Shown here piece after piece: positions 23,701 through 32,640 of a DNA stretch of 64,000 nt; position 1 is the stretch's first letter, and the number at the start of each line of letters is the position of its first letter. The stretch is from Atopsyche davidsoni. Its lineage: Eukaryota > Arthropoda > Insecta > Trichoptera > Hydrobiosidae. The position numbers and the translations under genes are program-made. The stretch spans positions 3,040,501-3,104,500 of the forward strand of contig JAILWY010000027.1 of assembly GCA_022113835.1 (NCBI GenBank), read 5' to 3'. The notes beneath the pieces are model-generated. The model ran no database searches, was not told the origin of the DNA, and worked only from the letters and a program-made list of their open reading frames with translations.

Positions 23701-26700
23701 CTCATGAAGTGAAAGGTATAACTTACCATTTAACCAATAATGTATTTTTAACACTAAAAAAAATTATTTTTTTCACTGATTAATTGCATGTCACCGGTAA
23801 AAGCCCACTTGTTTTTTAATTATACTTTATTTGTAATATTTAGTTAAATAAATTTTATAGTGAAATATTAATTAATCAAATATGAATTATCAACCATCTC
23901 AAAACCCTTATTATTATTATTGTAATATTATGTGCATACATTGTCAGTCAAACACATTAATGGGAACAAAAAACTACCACAAGGACTTGAGACTGGAGGA
24001 GCAGATGTTCAAGCCTTATTATAAAGAGATTATTATTGTAAATATATTCAATTACACTATCAAAGAACTTCAATTCTGAATTCACGGAGTCAATGCGTGA
24101 TAAATAGCAAATATATATATATTTTTTTAAACAATTGGGAATTAGATTTTACATATAACGGGAACGGTAAATTATTTTTTAAAGCTTATGTCGTCATTAT
24201 GTCAAAGCTGATTTATGTTTAAAAAGTCTTTAACATTGATTGCAAAATATAAACAGTACTATTTAAATTCATACAAAATGTATTTAAACTGGAAAATATT
24301 TTATACGATTTTTTAAATCTTTACTTCGTGCATTATCGACTAAATAAAAAACGCGTACTGTTTATTAAAATATATTAATTTCAGCTAATAAAAATGCACG
24401 CTTGAGTTTGAAATGAATCCTTGTCCGTAATTATCAATAATTATGGTTAATATGCTAATTTACTGTCCTAGGAAATGAGAAAAAATATCAATATTTTTAT
24501 ACGTCTAAAAATTTTCATATCATACAAATCACTTCAACGATCAAAGATTAGAAAAATTTATCTTATTGTCTAAAGATTAGGCAAGACACTTTTTAGAGTA
24601 AAGGTTACTGGCTGACGACAATGTAGATTTATTTAATTCTCTATTTGTAAAATATATAATATAAAATCCAAATTCAGTTTTTTAGATAAATAACTACGAT
24701 AATAAAATCTTAATTCATTCAATGCTTCCAATTGAGACTTAATTCTTTATTTTAATACATTTGTCGTTTTGTTGCTGTTTATTATAATTTCAAATAAAGT
24801 TTTTGCATCCTTTGTAATAAAAACCCATTACAACGATGAATATTTTACAAACTTGAGAAAAATATTCCGGAATACCTTCCGAAAATAAAACTGCGTGGTA
24901 AAGTACACTGTGCAAAAAATTGAATATCCAAAAGAGAAATCCACCTCTGCATTCTATTTAAATGGGCGATCCACACACGGGGACTGCCGGGGACCGCCGG
25001 GCCTGGATGAGTTGCCAGATCGCGAAATAATGACACGAGAGGGGTTGGAGGGATGAAGGGGAAGAGGGGAGACGAAGGAGGCTCCAGGGGGAGGGCGGTT
25101 TGCCCACAGCCCTTCGCAACTACTGCCTGTGTGATTTGGTGTCGACTGATATTAGTTTGTATAGATATGTTTTATTTTTTTTATAAAACTTAAATCAAAA
25201 ATGTATACTTGCTTCAATTGGTAAAAAATATTTCAACTGTTGTAAGCGAATAACTACATGTTTATAAGATTTGTCTGAGCATATGAAGTTTCTACTTAGT
25301 CAATAATATACTTGGTTTCTTCTTTTTTTTGCTATTTATCACTTAATTCCTAGTATCTATCTAAAATTTCTAATCTCTTTATCACTTAAAGCGTGTATTG
25401 AAATTTAAAATACGTATAACTGAAAATCTTTTGGACATACTATTGTAAGCGAATAATTACGATTACGCATTTATTGCTAGATCCTACTATTCAAAAGAAT
25501 AGTCTGAGCATATGAAGTTTCTGCATAGTATAGTTATACTTGGAAATTTCTAATCTCTTTTTCACATAAAATTATGCGTGTATTGAAATTTAAAATATGC
25601 ATAACTGAAAATCTTTCGGACATAATAGGAATTTCAGTATGCAATTCATAATTAAACTAGTGGTATTTCGCAAAATTACAAGTAATTCTTAAAAACATTA
25701 ACAACTGAAAAAAAATATAATATTGATATAAGCGATTTTGTAGTCGTTATTTAAAGCTTAAATTATTGTAAATATGTATTAACTTGTTTTAGACGTTTAT
25801 AGGTTTTTTCAGTGTAATATTCAGGTTTGAATAGAAAGATCGCAATTGGATAGCACTAAAGCGCACTTTGTAAGGGGGCCTGTGCAGTAGAAAAACTTTG
25901 AATTCGAATAATCCTCATCGTGATGTTTCATTGGCCACAGCGGTCCCTTTTCTTGCCCCCACCCTCCCTCCCCTTCTAGCTGTCACTCAACCGTCACGTG
26001 TCACAATGACAGCTACAGGGTGGTTAAACAATGCCTGATATTATCTATAACGATATTAATTTAACCAAGCGAAATAATCATTTTTCTGAATTTTACTACG
26101 AAAATTTGCGATACGTTATATTTTTGATTTATTTTATAAAAATATTTATTAAATTGAAACGCTGAAGCAATAAATACATTTTAATAACAAATAAGAAAAA
26201 CGCTACACCACGTATAAAATAATTTTAAGACAACATATATATATTACAAAAAAAATATGTACTAGCAAGTTGAATTTAAGCAATCCACTTTGTTAAAAAA
26301 AATATTTAAGTTTTTATCTTTCACAGTTATTATGTAAATAAACAGTGGTATATTTTCATCAAAAACTTATAAATCTACAATAATAATAGCCATTGTGTGT
26401 GTGTGTATGTTTCATTTTTTGCTTCTCTATAGAATATCTTAAAAGATACAACGCTGATTTTTTGCACCTAAGTTTAGTAAATTTTTCCGCAGTTATGTGC
26501 CGAATTTCAAGACAATAGGATAATATTTTCATTCATAAACTAATGAAATAAAACTATCAAATATGCTTTATGTACGAATTATATGATTTTGTTGTTCACG
26601 GAGAGAATTTCAAATTTAGAATTTTTACAAAAAAACAAAATATGATGCTTCTAAGAAATTTCCAGTTTATGTCAGCTTGACACAAGTACCAATTCTATTT

Positions 26701-29700
26701 TTTAGTTGCATTAGAAATTATTAATCACATCATTGATAACTTAAAATGCCTCCTAAAAAAATAACACCGTTTAAGCACAGCAAACGTAATTAAAAAAGAA
26801 TAGCACAATTGAACGTGATAAAGACTGCATCTAATAAAGAACAGTGCAGTGAAAGTGATTCGTTGTTTGTGACACGAAATGTGATATTTCCTAGAATGGC
26901 TTTGCTTTTGAAATTAATATCCGGTTATTCCAAATATATGTGTACAAAATGATATAAAATATTCATCTAATTGTCAGCCTAACATATGTTCAAACACTAT
27001 TGCATCGTTCATTGAATACGTTATTTTATGACGGGCTACATTTCTAGTAAAATACTAATAACCAAAACATTTTTTTTTAAATAATTTCCGTTCACACTGT
27101 ACTTAGTGCAAGCCCTATACAGTGTGCTGTTTCTCCTATCAAATACACGCGTCTCCCTTGCACATCTCAGCACAAGGCCCGGGCTTCCTGTCGCCATATT
27201 CACAGAGCGGACATGCCGCGGTGTTAGAACTTAATCCCGAGGAGTGACCCGATAAGGACACACTGAAAGATGGCGGATTGAGGATTACAAACTCTATTAT
27301 ATGTACGACAGCTCAATTTCGGCGCTGGGGTAGAAATTTGGTATCGGAGTAGAGAGCGTTGGATATTTCAAAGTTTTATATATTATAAAAACAGCTTCCA
27401 GCACCTATGAAACTTTCAATATAATTTTACAACATATATTAACGTTTTTGATTTGACGATTTCAAAAGTCATTTCAACGATTTTATCACTTTTTAATGCA
27501 AGACGAATCTGGGGCAACTCTACATAACATGCTCAAAATATGTTTGAGTGTGAAAACCTCGATATAACGGACCCCAGTGTAACTTTAAAAAAAAATCGTA
27601 AATTTTGAGAGTTGATTATAAAAAAACCAGTAAACTTCAGAAGTGCTAATAAAACTTGATTTCTTTTTAGTAGGATTACTGAAAGCAAAAACAGCAACGG
27701 CACTTCACGACACGACACATTGTCCGAAGACAATTAAATATAATTTTATTTGTATTTTGCATTTTTTAATGTATATCTTAGTGCATACAGTGTATTTTTA
27801 TATAACGAACATTCAGCTTTAACGAACACCCCCTCCCCCCAATTGGTCTGTTATATCGAGTTTTTACTGTATTTACTGCATTTAAAAGTGTGATTTTAAA
27901 TTTATTAAAATCGCCTGAAAAAATTGTGCTGGAATACGATATGAATTCAAATATTAAAATCAAACCGCCATGCGAGCTCACGTCCCAGGTATAAATATTT
28001 GGCGAGTGCGTCACCCCCGGGGAGCGTGGTCATGGCGGCGCGACCCCATTTACTTTCACTCGATATTTCAAATTCAAAAATTCAAATGAGGCGATCGCCA
28101 GGCGACGCTTGTCTGACGAGCCACCCCTGCCCAGACTGGCAGAAGCCTCCAAGCGCTGAGTATAACAAAAAAAAATTCAACATTTATACTCCACAGAACG
28201 ATTGACTTAATTCATATTTTATCATATCATATATTTAGTCTTTTATTAAATGAATGATGATTTTTTTAAAATAAAAAAACAACATGTTCGTCATGTATAT
28301 GTTTTAAATTTGGTATATTCATAAGCTTGAGGATAACGGCCGAAACCGTTTGGGAACCACTGACTTCCGGATAAATATGTCGGACAGGGGCGGCCGCGCG
28401 TATCGCCAATGTGATCAAATTACAAATCGAAGCAAGCCCAAATATTTAACCTATTTTTTATTTGATCTATAATGAAGTATTAAAATTCATATCGCGGCTC
28501 TTATTCCGGGTTGAAAGTGAAACGGGTTGATTTTTTTATTGCTTTGATTTACAACATGCGCGTTTTGTTGTGGTTGTATTTTTTTAAATTTCAATCTGTT
28601 ATATTTTTTTACTCTGTGGTGATTGAACCAACCGGCACCGGTGGATATTCGTGTTGGAGAGAAATGATGAAGCACTCACCAGGGCTGGAGCTGGAGGGGT
28701 ATGCCGGCGCCGACTCGGGCCTCGGGGCTGGGGTCCTCAGGGATGGGGGTCCGCAGGCTGGAGAGCATCGTCTCTCGGGCAGGGCAGAACCCTGCGCCTC
28801 CGGAGCCACGAGGGCTTCCGCTGGCCAGTCATACACCCTGGGGCTCATCTAGAAGTAAACACCAACCGAATGAATACACACTTCTTATTTTGCTTACCAC
28901 CAAAAAAAACTAGAAAACAGATTTTTTTTTTTTTTAAATATTGATGCGAATTCATTAAGCGGTTGTGTCGCCATTTGATTTGATACTAACGTATATTTTC
29001 TAGAATATATGATATGGTGCATACATTGTGCTATTATGCCGTCAATGGAATTTTGAAATAACTCATTAAAAATATTGAAAATTTACTGAAGGTTCAATTT
29101 AGACCTTCTAATGCCAAATCATCGGTCAATGACTAAGAATATTTTCAGTGCAAATAAACAAGACAATAAGATTTATGTTCACATTAAATTTCAAAAATAT
29201 TTTTTTTTAGGCATGAAATAAGCTTGATTTTCAGCTAAACGCATTGTTAATCTCTTGAGAGATGGCATGACTATCATGGATTTCAAAAACCGGTGTTTTT
29301 AGATGATTTGCGACGATAGACGTATTTAATGGATTTCTACCTCAATTCGTCTGCTTTATACAATCAGATATCTCCTCTTGTTATCATAAGAGAACGCAAA
29401 TACGCTCTTTGATACTCTTACAAGACATATATAAATATATATATATATTTAAAGACTTCAAGAAATACCCATACTCTTAAAATGAGGCATTATAGACTTC
29501 ACTGCAAATTTATACATACCAACTTTACTTAAAAGCCACCAACACACCTAATAAATTATTTTATAAATTGTGACGATACAATGTTAGACCTAAAATTAAA
29601 ATCCAATCAAAAATTACATTACTGATTTAAAAATAAGCGTATTAAGTTTGATTACGTGTATATTATAGACTATAATTAAGTCTCAACTAATGCTAAATTT

Positions 29701-31077
29701 ACTAATAACAAAATTATAGGAATATTTTAAAAATCTTTATTCTTTGTTTACTCTGAAATACGTTCATGTCAAAACTGTTAATCTCGAAAAGATTTCAACG
29801 TTAAAAATGTTTAAAAACAGTTGTCACGAGTTGACAGCTGCGATACGAGTCTTGGAATACCGACACCGCAGTCTGCAGCCCGCAACAATACTAGAGAGAG
29901 CACTTAACTCAAGTAGATTCACATCAAAGACATACGAGGTAAAGTATACAGTTACTAACCAGAAATATAATAAAAATTCAACCAATAAAGTATTACGTTA
30001 TTACGTATACAATGAATAAGTAGAAATTAAGTTATCGTGAAGTTTTAAACAACAAAAACATAAATCTAATCTATAAAAATTCGTACATATTTGACATAAA
30101 CTTTGTTGCCTCTCGAGAGGCAATCCGTTAAATTAAAATATTTATTTCAATAATCACAAGAAATCTTTGTTATCAAAAATTGCTTGCATATTATAAAATG
30201 AAGTTGTTAGATTATTTATTTAATTTCAATTCAGACGTATGCATATGTCAAAGCTTCAACAACTGTATCGTTTACCCTACAAAACATGATAACCTCACAT
30301 ATTTTTTTAGTTTCGTGTGTGATGATGCTTATTTCTACTGTTGATACTATATGTACAAATGCAAACAAAATATCAATATCAGAACCAATCGAAACGGCGC
30401 GGTTCCATCGGCCAAATTCAACAAAAACTCACCCGGTCATAATATCCAGAATATCCTCGCAGGCTCCGGACCGCCTGGTGCGCTGTAAAGTTGTTGGGGA
30501 AGTGAGCACCATACGGTAGTGACGCAGGAACAGCACTCACATATTCACTAAAGTTCATATAACTTGGAGATCCCTCGTTGCCCACTGGGCCGACTGGATA
30601 CATGGACTCAGGCAGGCTCACATTGTGAACCGCGCCAGGATACTCAGGCTGGGCACTGTAGGCCTTGGGGTCGTACTCCGGGACTGAGTGTTGCTGAGGC
30701 ACTGGATATTCCATTTTCAGGGCCATTTCGTCGGATTGATCAGTGTACGGTTGAGATATCCCAAGTATGTCTTGTATGCTGAAGCTTGTTGAGTCTTTGG
30801 AATCGATGTTGTTGTGATACTCTTGGTTAAATCTGCCGGTGTATGCCGAATAGTCTTCCTGCTGGTAGTCGTCGTCGTTGAACTGGCTTTGAGGGTCTGC
30901 CAGGATGTCCTCGACGCTGTGGGTGATGGGCGAGGGTCGAGGGTACTGGCTGTCGCAGGGCTTGGTCCGCTCCTCGGAGCGCTTGAAGGAAGACTGACCG
31001 GCGCCGAGCATTATCAGCTCGACCGACCTTGAGTCGGTGGATTCACCGTCTTCCGGTAGACTGATCGCCTCGGACAT
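20303..31077 (-). CDS. zen: Hox3/zerknuellt (zen)-class homeobox transcription factor, three coding exons
   Basis: Gene model: join of 31077-30433, 28848-28680 and 20775-20303 on the minus strand, giving 428 residues. The two splices are GT-AG and phase-consistent (phase 0, then phase 1 creating a Glu codon). Domain order: an acidic N-terminal region with two eh1-like motifs (about residues 53-62 and 98-107), a Tyr/Pro/Ser-rich stretch, a degenerate hexapeptide (VYDWPAE, residues 220-226), a Pro/Ser-rich linker, the homeodomain (285-344) and a short Ser-rich tail of 84 residues. The homeodomain has Arg5, Ile47, Gln50, Asn51 and Met54 and the segments YLCRPRR and [13 protein letters not shown], which match Hox3/zen rather than pb, Dfd or ftz. 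Known biology of the family: in insects zen is a DNA-binding nuclear factor, mainly extra-embryonic (serosa/amnion) rather than segmental. The start is the first in-frame ATG, in a good context (GCCATG). Splice positions are predicted, not confirmed by transcripts. Confidence 0.9.
21365..21640. promoter_or_regulatory. Candidate intronic enhancer of zen with two TGACGTCA sites
   Basis: A GC-rich, non-repetitive block in intron 2, about 0.6-0.9 kb from the exon 3 acceptor. It holds two perfect bZIP/CRE octamers (21373-21380 and 21432-21439), CTAATAATCC, AGTCATAAATTTGTC, TTAATTAAG and ATTGTGCCCCCCGAAAGGG. Its composition, lack of repetition and position make it the best intronic regulatory candidate. 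The inference is motif-based. Confidence 0.4.
21893..22419 (-). mobile_element. IS630/Tc1/mariner-type element, deletion derivative, copy 1
   Basis: Ends: GGGTGTCCAAATAGAGTATC at 21894 and, inverted, the degenerate GAATAGTATC at about 22418. The minus strand carries broken pieces of the same transposase C-terminus as the 45.7-46.2 kb copy (RSFKVS...[20 protein letters not shown]), with frameshifts and the catalytic segment disrupted. The element lies in zen intron 2. The two copies share most of their length. Confidence 0.75.
22490..22770. promoter_or_regulatory. GC-rich block in zen intron 2
   Basis: CACGTGTGTG near 22503, then a CpG- and G-rich stretch (GATGGGCCGGAGCGGGACGC). Overlapping frames on both strands are compositional. 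Possible regulatory island. Confidence 0.25.
23020..23300. promoter_or_regulatory. GC-rich block in zen intron 2
   Basis: G-rich start (GCGGCGGGAGGGACGGGGGT), then CGATTTGCATTGGACTCAGT with an octamer-like ATTTGCAT, then CGCGGTTTAAACC. No repeat copy is found in the window. Candidate cis-element by composition. Confidence 0.25.
24840..25130. other. GC-richer patch in intron 2
   Basis: 24960-25130 is purine- and GC-rich (GGGGACTGCCGGGGACCGCC, then GAAGGGGAAGAGGGGAGACG). The minus-strand frame is not recognised. Confidence 0.25.
25235..25625. repeat. Local tandem duplication, about 200-bp unit
   Basis: Two adjacent diverged copies starting TAAGCGAATAACTAC (about 25242) and TAAGCGAATAATTAC (about 25446). 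Both contain GTCTGAGCATATGAAGTTTC, TTTCTAATCTCTTT, GTGTATTGAAATTTAAAATA and TAACTGAAAATCTTT.GGACATA. It lies inside zen intron 2. Confidence 0.75.
26385..26545 (-). repeat. Dispersed repeat shared with the 39.4-kb retroelement tail
   Basis: The reverse complement from TTCGGCACATAACTGCGGAA through AAATTTACTAAACTTA, AAAAAATCAGCGTTG, TCTTTTAAGATATTCTATAG to ACACACACAATGG matches 39358-39472 almost base for base. The minus strand here corresponds to the plus strand there. It is a retroelement or Helitron-like tail fragment; class not certain. Confidence 0.75.
27115..27380. promoter_or_regulatory. GC-richer block with a YY1/Pho-like site, intron 2
   Basis: Contains AAAGATGGCGG (27266-27276), GGCCCGGGCTTCC and CGCCATATTC. 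Non-repetitive within this window. Motif-based candidate only. Confidence 0.25.
27548..27871. mobile_element. pogo/Tigger-type MITE in zen intron 2
   Basis: The left end GTGAAAACCTCGATATAACG (about 27550) and the right end, inverted, CAGTAAAAACTCGATATAAC (about 27868) are the characteristic pogo/Tigger terminal repeats. About 320 bp with no transposase. Confidence 0.75.
27960..28170. promoter_or_regulatory. GC-rich block in intron 2, 0.5 kb from exon 2
   Basis: Contains GAGCTCACGTCCCAGGTATA, GCGTCACCCCCGGGGAGCG, GGTCATGGCGGCGC and GGCGATCGCCAGGCGACGC. Non-repetitive and CpG-rich. Possible enhancer; frames are compositional. Confidence 0.25.
28335..28362. mobile_element. Solo hAT-like end
   Basis: CCGTTTGGGAACCACTG (about 28346-28362) is the inverse of the common hAT terminus CAGTGGTTCCCAAAC. 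No partner end is found nearby, so it is a fragment. Confidence 0.4.
28680..28848 (-). CDS. zen: zen exon 2: degenerate hexapeptide and Pro/Ser linker
   Basis: The exon is 169 nt, phase 0 in and phase 1 out. Acceptor: pyrimidine-rich TTTACTTCTAG immediately before ATGAGCCCC; donor: CCCTG then GTGAGT. The exon encodes residues 216-271 plus the first base of codon 272. It begins [12 protein letters not shown]. The core can be aligned to the Hox hexapeptide context (K-I-F-P-W-M-K-E): Val, Tyr and the invariant Trp are kept, while Pro-Trp-Met has become Asp-Trp-Pro. The rest is a low-complexity Ala/Pro/Ser linker. The exon is much more GC-rich than its surroundings. The ATG at its 5' end is an internal Met, not the likely start. 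Confidence 0.8.
28849..30432 (-). other. zen intron 1
   Basis: This is a 1.58-kb intron bounded by GTGAGT and TTCTAG. It is mostly AT-rich. It contains an AT-rich microsatellite-like stretch near 29430-29450 and a slightly GC-richer patch near 29820-29940 with no convincing splice pair. No repeat family is recognised. An open frame at 29744-30019 on the opposite strand has no recognisable similarity. Confidence 0.75.
30433..31077 (-). CDS. zen: zen exon 1: N-terminal region with two eh1-like motifs
   Basis: The exon encodes residues 1-215 and ends in phase 0 at a strong donor (CGG then GTGAGT). The frame stays open upstream to 31146, but that stretch has no ATG; the ATG at 31077 lies in GCCATGT. 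The product is acidic and rich in Ser, Tyr, Pro and Gln. Two short segments, [10 protein letters not shown] (30921-30892) and [10 protein letters not shown] (30786-30757), resemble the eh1/TN motif (core FSIxxIL) that recruits Groucho. Between them lies an Asp/Glu/Gln/Tyr-rich stretch. No other domain is recognised. That this exon belongs to the downstream homeodomain exon is inferred from strand, phase-compatible splice sites, distance and absence of another partner. Confidence 0.85.
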
Positions 31078-31143
31078 GGCGACCAATTGCAAGCCGGATC
31101 GAAAGGATATTGGTCGAAATTCGGGAAGGGGGAGGAGCGATGT

Positions 31144-31149
31144 CACGTG
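31144..31149. promoter_or_regulatory. E-box CACGTG just upstream of the zen start codon
   Basis: A palindromic CACGTG sits 67-72 bp upstream of the zen ATG and overlaps a GTGATAA (GATA-like on the opposite strand). It may be in the 5' UTR or core promoter. The transcription start is not determinable from sequence. Confidence 0.3.
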
Positions 31150-32439
31150 ATAAAGAAATTTGGCAATAGATATTTCAAATACAATGCTATTTTTCCACAG
31201 ACAATTGAATTATAAAATAGTGTGTGATTTATTTTAATTTAAAAAATATATATAATATTTTTCAACTGTCAATACCCACAAATATTCACTTTTTCAATTC
31301 ACCCTCATATTTACATACACGATACGTCCACTCAACAAAATAGTTTTTATTTTATTTTTACAATCTATACAATGTGGCACTTTACATCTGAAATCTATTA
31401 AAATACATATATATTGAACACGAGGAATCGTCTTTAATTTCACACAGCACAGGTGTGTACGTCATGATCACAAGTGCTTCAGACCGCCATGACAGGCAAG
31501 TCCACTCAGCAGCGACGAGGGACAAAGACAACTGTTCAGGTGGTATATTCTCAATGATATCAACGCTGACAGGTTTTTGGGAATACTGATTACAAGCGAC
31601 ACTGACCTTATGTCGTATTTTTGAAAATAGCCAAACTTGCATGCTAGCACTCTGCAGCAAAAGGCGGCACGAATGGAAATCTTATAAAATACTTTAATGA
31701 ATTTTTAAATTATGTATTCTGTGTGCGTATAAAAATATGATTCATAGTTTTCTAAAAATTAATACAAATTTTGCACTATCGTTTGTATTTATGTGCGGTG
31801 AATCATTTCACAAAGGTGATTTATATTGACACGTACGTGTACACATGTAGATAACAAAATGCAAATTATTAAGGCTTTAGTTTCTCGCATTTCAGACACA
31901 AATATATTTCCACATTAAATAACCATAAATAACGTCAATTTGTAAATAACAATAAAGACGACGCGTTTGAGCACCCCGAAACATTAAATAGATGGATTTT
32001 CAGGAACTTTGGATGACTCATTATATTTCTCTTTTAAAACAACAATGCAAAAGCAAGTATTTCGCTATCAACAAATCAAATTGTTTTCATAGAGTTAATA
32101 CCTTATTTTGTGAAATCATTGATTAAATATTACTTAATAATTATATCATTAAATTGAACCAACCACAAAATAAAAATTTATTACGTTTATTGAAAATCTA
32201 ATAAATAATTTTAATATTTTGACGACAAAACCAATGATGCTAGAATATTATTTTAAAAATATACTTTTGTAAATGCTTCAAATTTTGGAGAAAATAAAAA
32301 TTCAAAATATTTTTTTAAAAAATGCCTCAAAGTGTATTTGAATTATCAATGCAATCGTAAAATAATACATAATAAAAAAAAAAAAAAATTTTTTTTTTCA
32401 TATAAATAATATATATTTAATATTGTTAGATAATATATA
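31150..32439. other. zen 5' flank
   Basis: AT-rich. A less AT-rich patch at 31430-31650 has unrecognised minus frames. No TATA box can be placed with confidence. Confidence 0.4.
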
Positions 32440-32640
32440 TCGTGCCGCCCCTGGATTGGCTAGATAGTTGCGCGCCGGCATTGCAGATAAGAGAGCAGTG
32501 GCGGCCGCGGGGCTGGGGCTGGTTTGCAACCTGTTTCCGTCTCCGCAAGGTTTCACCATCAACACTCGCCGACTCTGCCTGCCTCTGCCTATCTTTCTAC
32601 ATACCTCGTCTACAGCCCACAGCACCACGCTCATATTAAA
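32440..32640. promoter_or_regulatory. GC-rich block 1.4 kb upstream of zen
   Basis: CpG-rich (GCGCGCCGGC, GGCGGCCGCGGGGC) with AGCCAATCC (CCAAT-type) on the minus strand and a GAGGTATGT that could act as a minus-strand splice donor at about 32608-32600. It could be a distal promoter with a non-coding first exon, or an upstream enhancer. Frames on both strands are not recognised. Confidence 0.3.

Larger units (their letters stand above)
20776..28679 (-). other. zen intron 2
   Basis: This is a 7.9-kb intron from GTGAGT (after 28680) to TTTTTTCAG (before 20775). It carries several insertions: an IS630-type deletion derivative (21.9-22.4 kb), a dispersed repeat at 26.4 kb, a pogo/Tigger-type MITE (27.5-27.9 kb) and a single hAT-like end near 28.35 kb. 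GC-rich, repeat-free blocks at 21.4-21.6, 22.5-22.8, 23.0-23.3, 27.1-27.4 and 27.95-28.15 kb stand out from the AT-rich background as possible cis-regulatory DNA. No extra coding exon is recognised. Confidence 0.75.

Noticed and set aside
28609..28848. Exon 2 as an independent start (its first codon is ATG)
   Set aside because: A good acceptor ends exactly before the ATG and the phase matches exon 1, so the Met is internal.
30564..31032. Plus-strand frames opposite zen exon 1
   Set aside because: Shadows of the coding exon, with no protein-like features.
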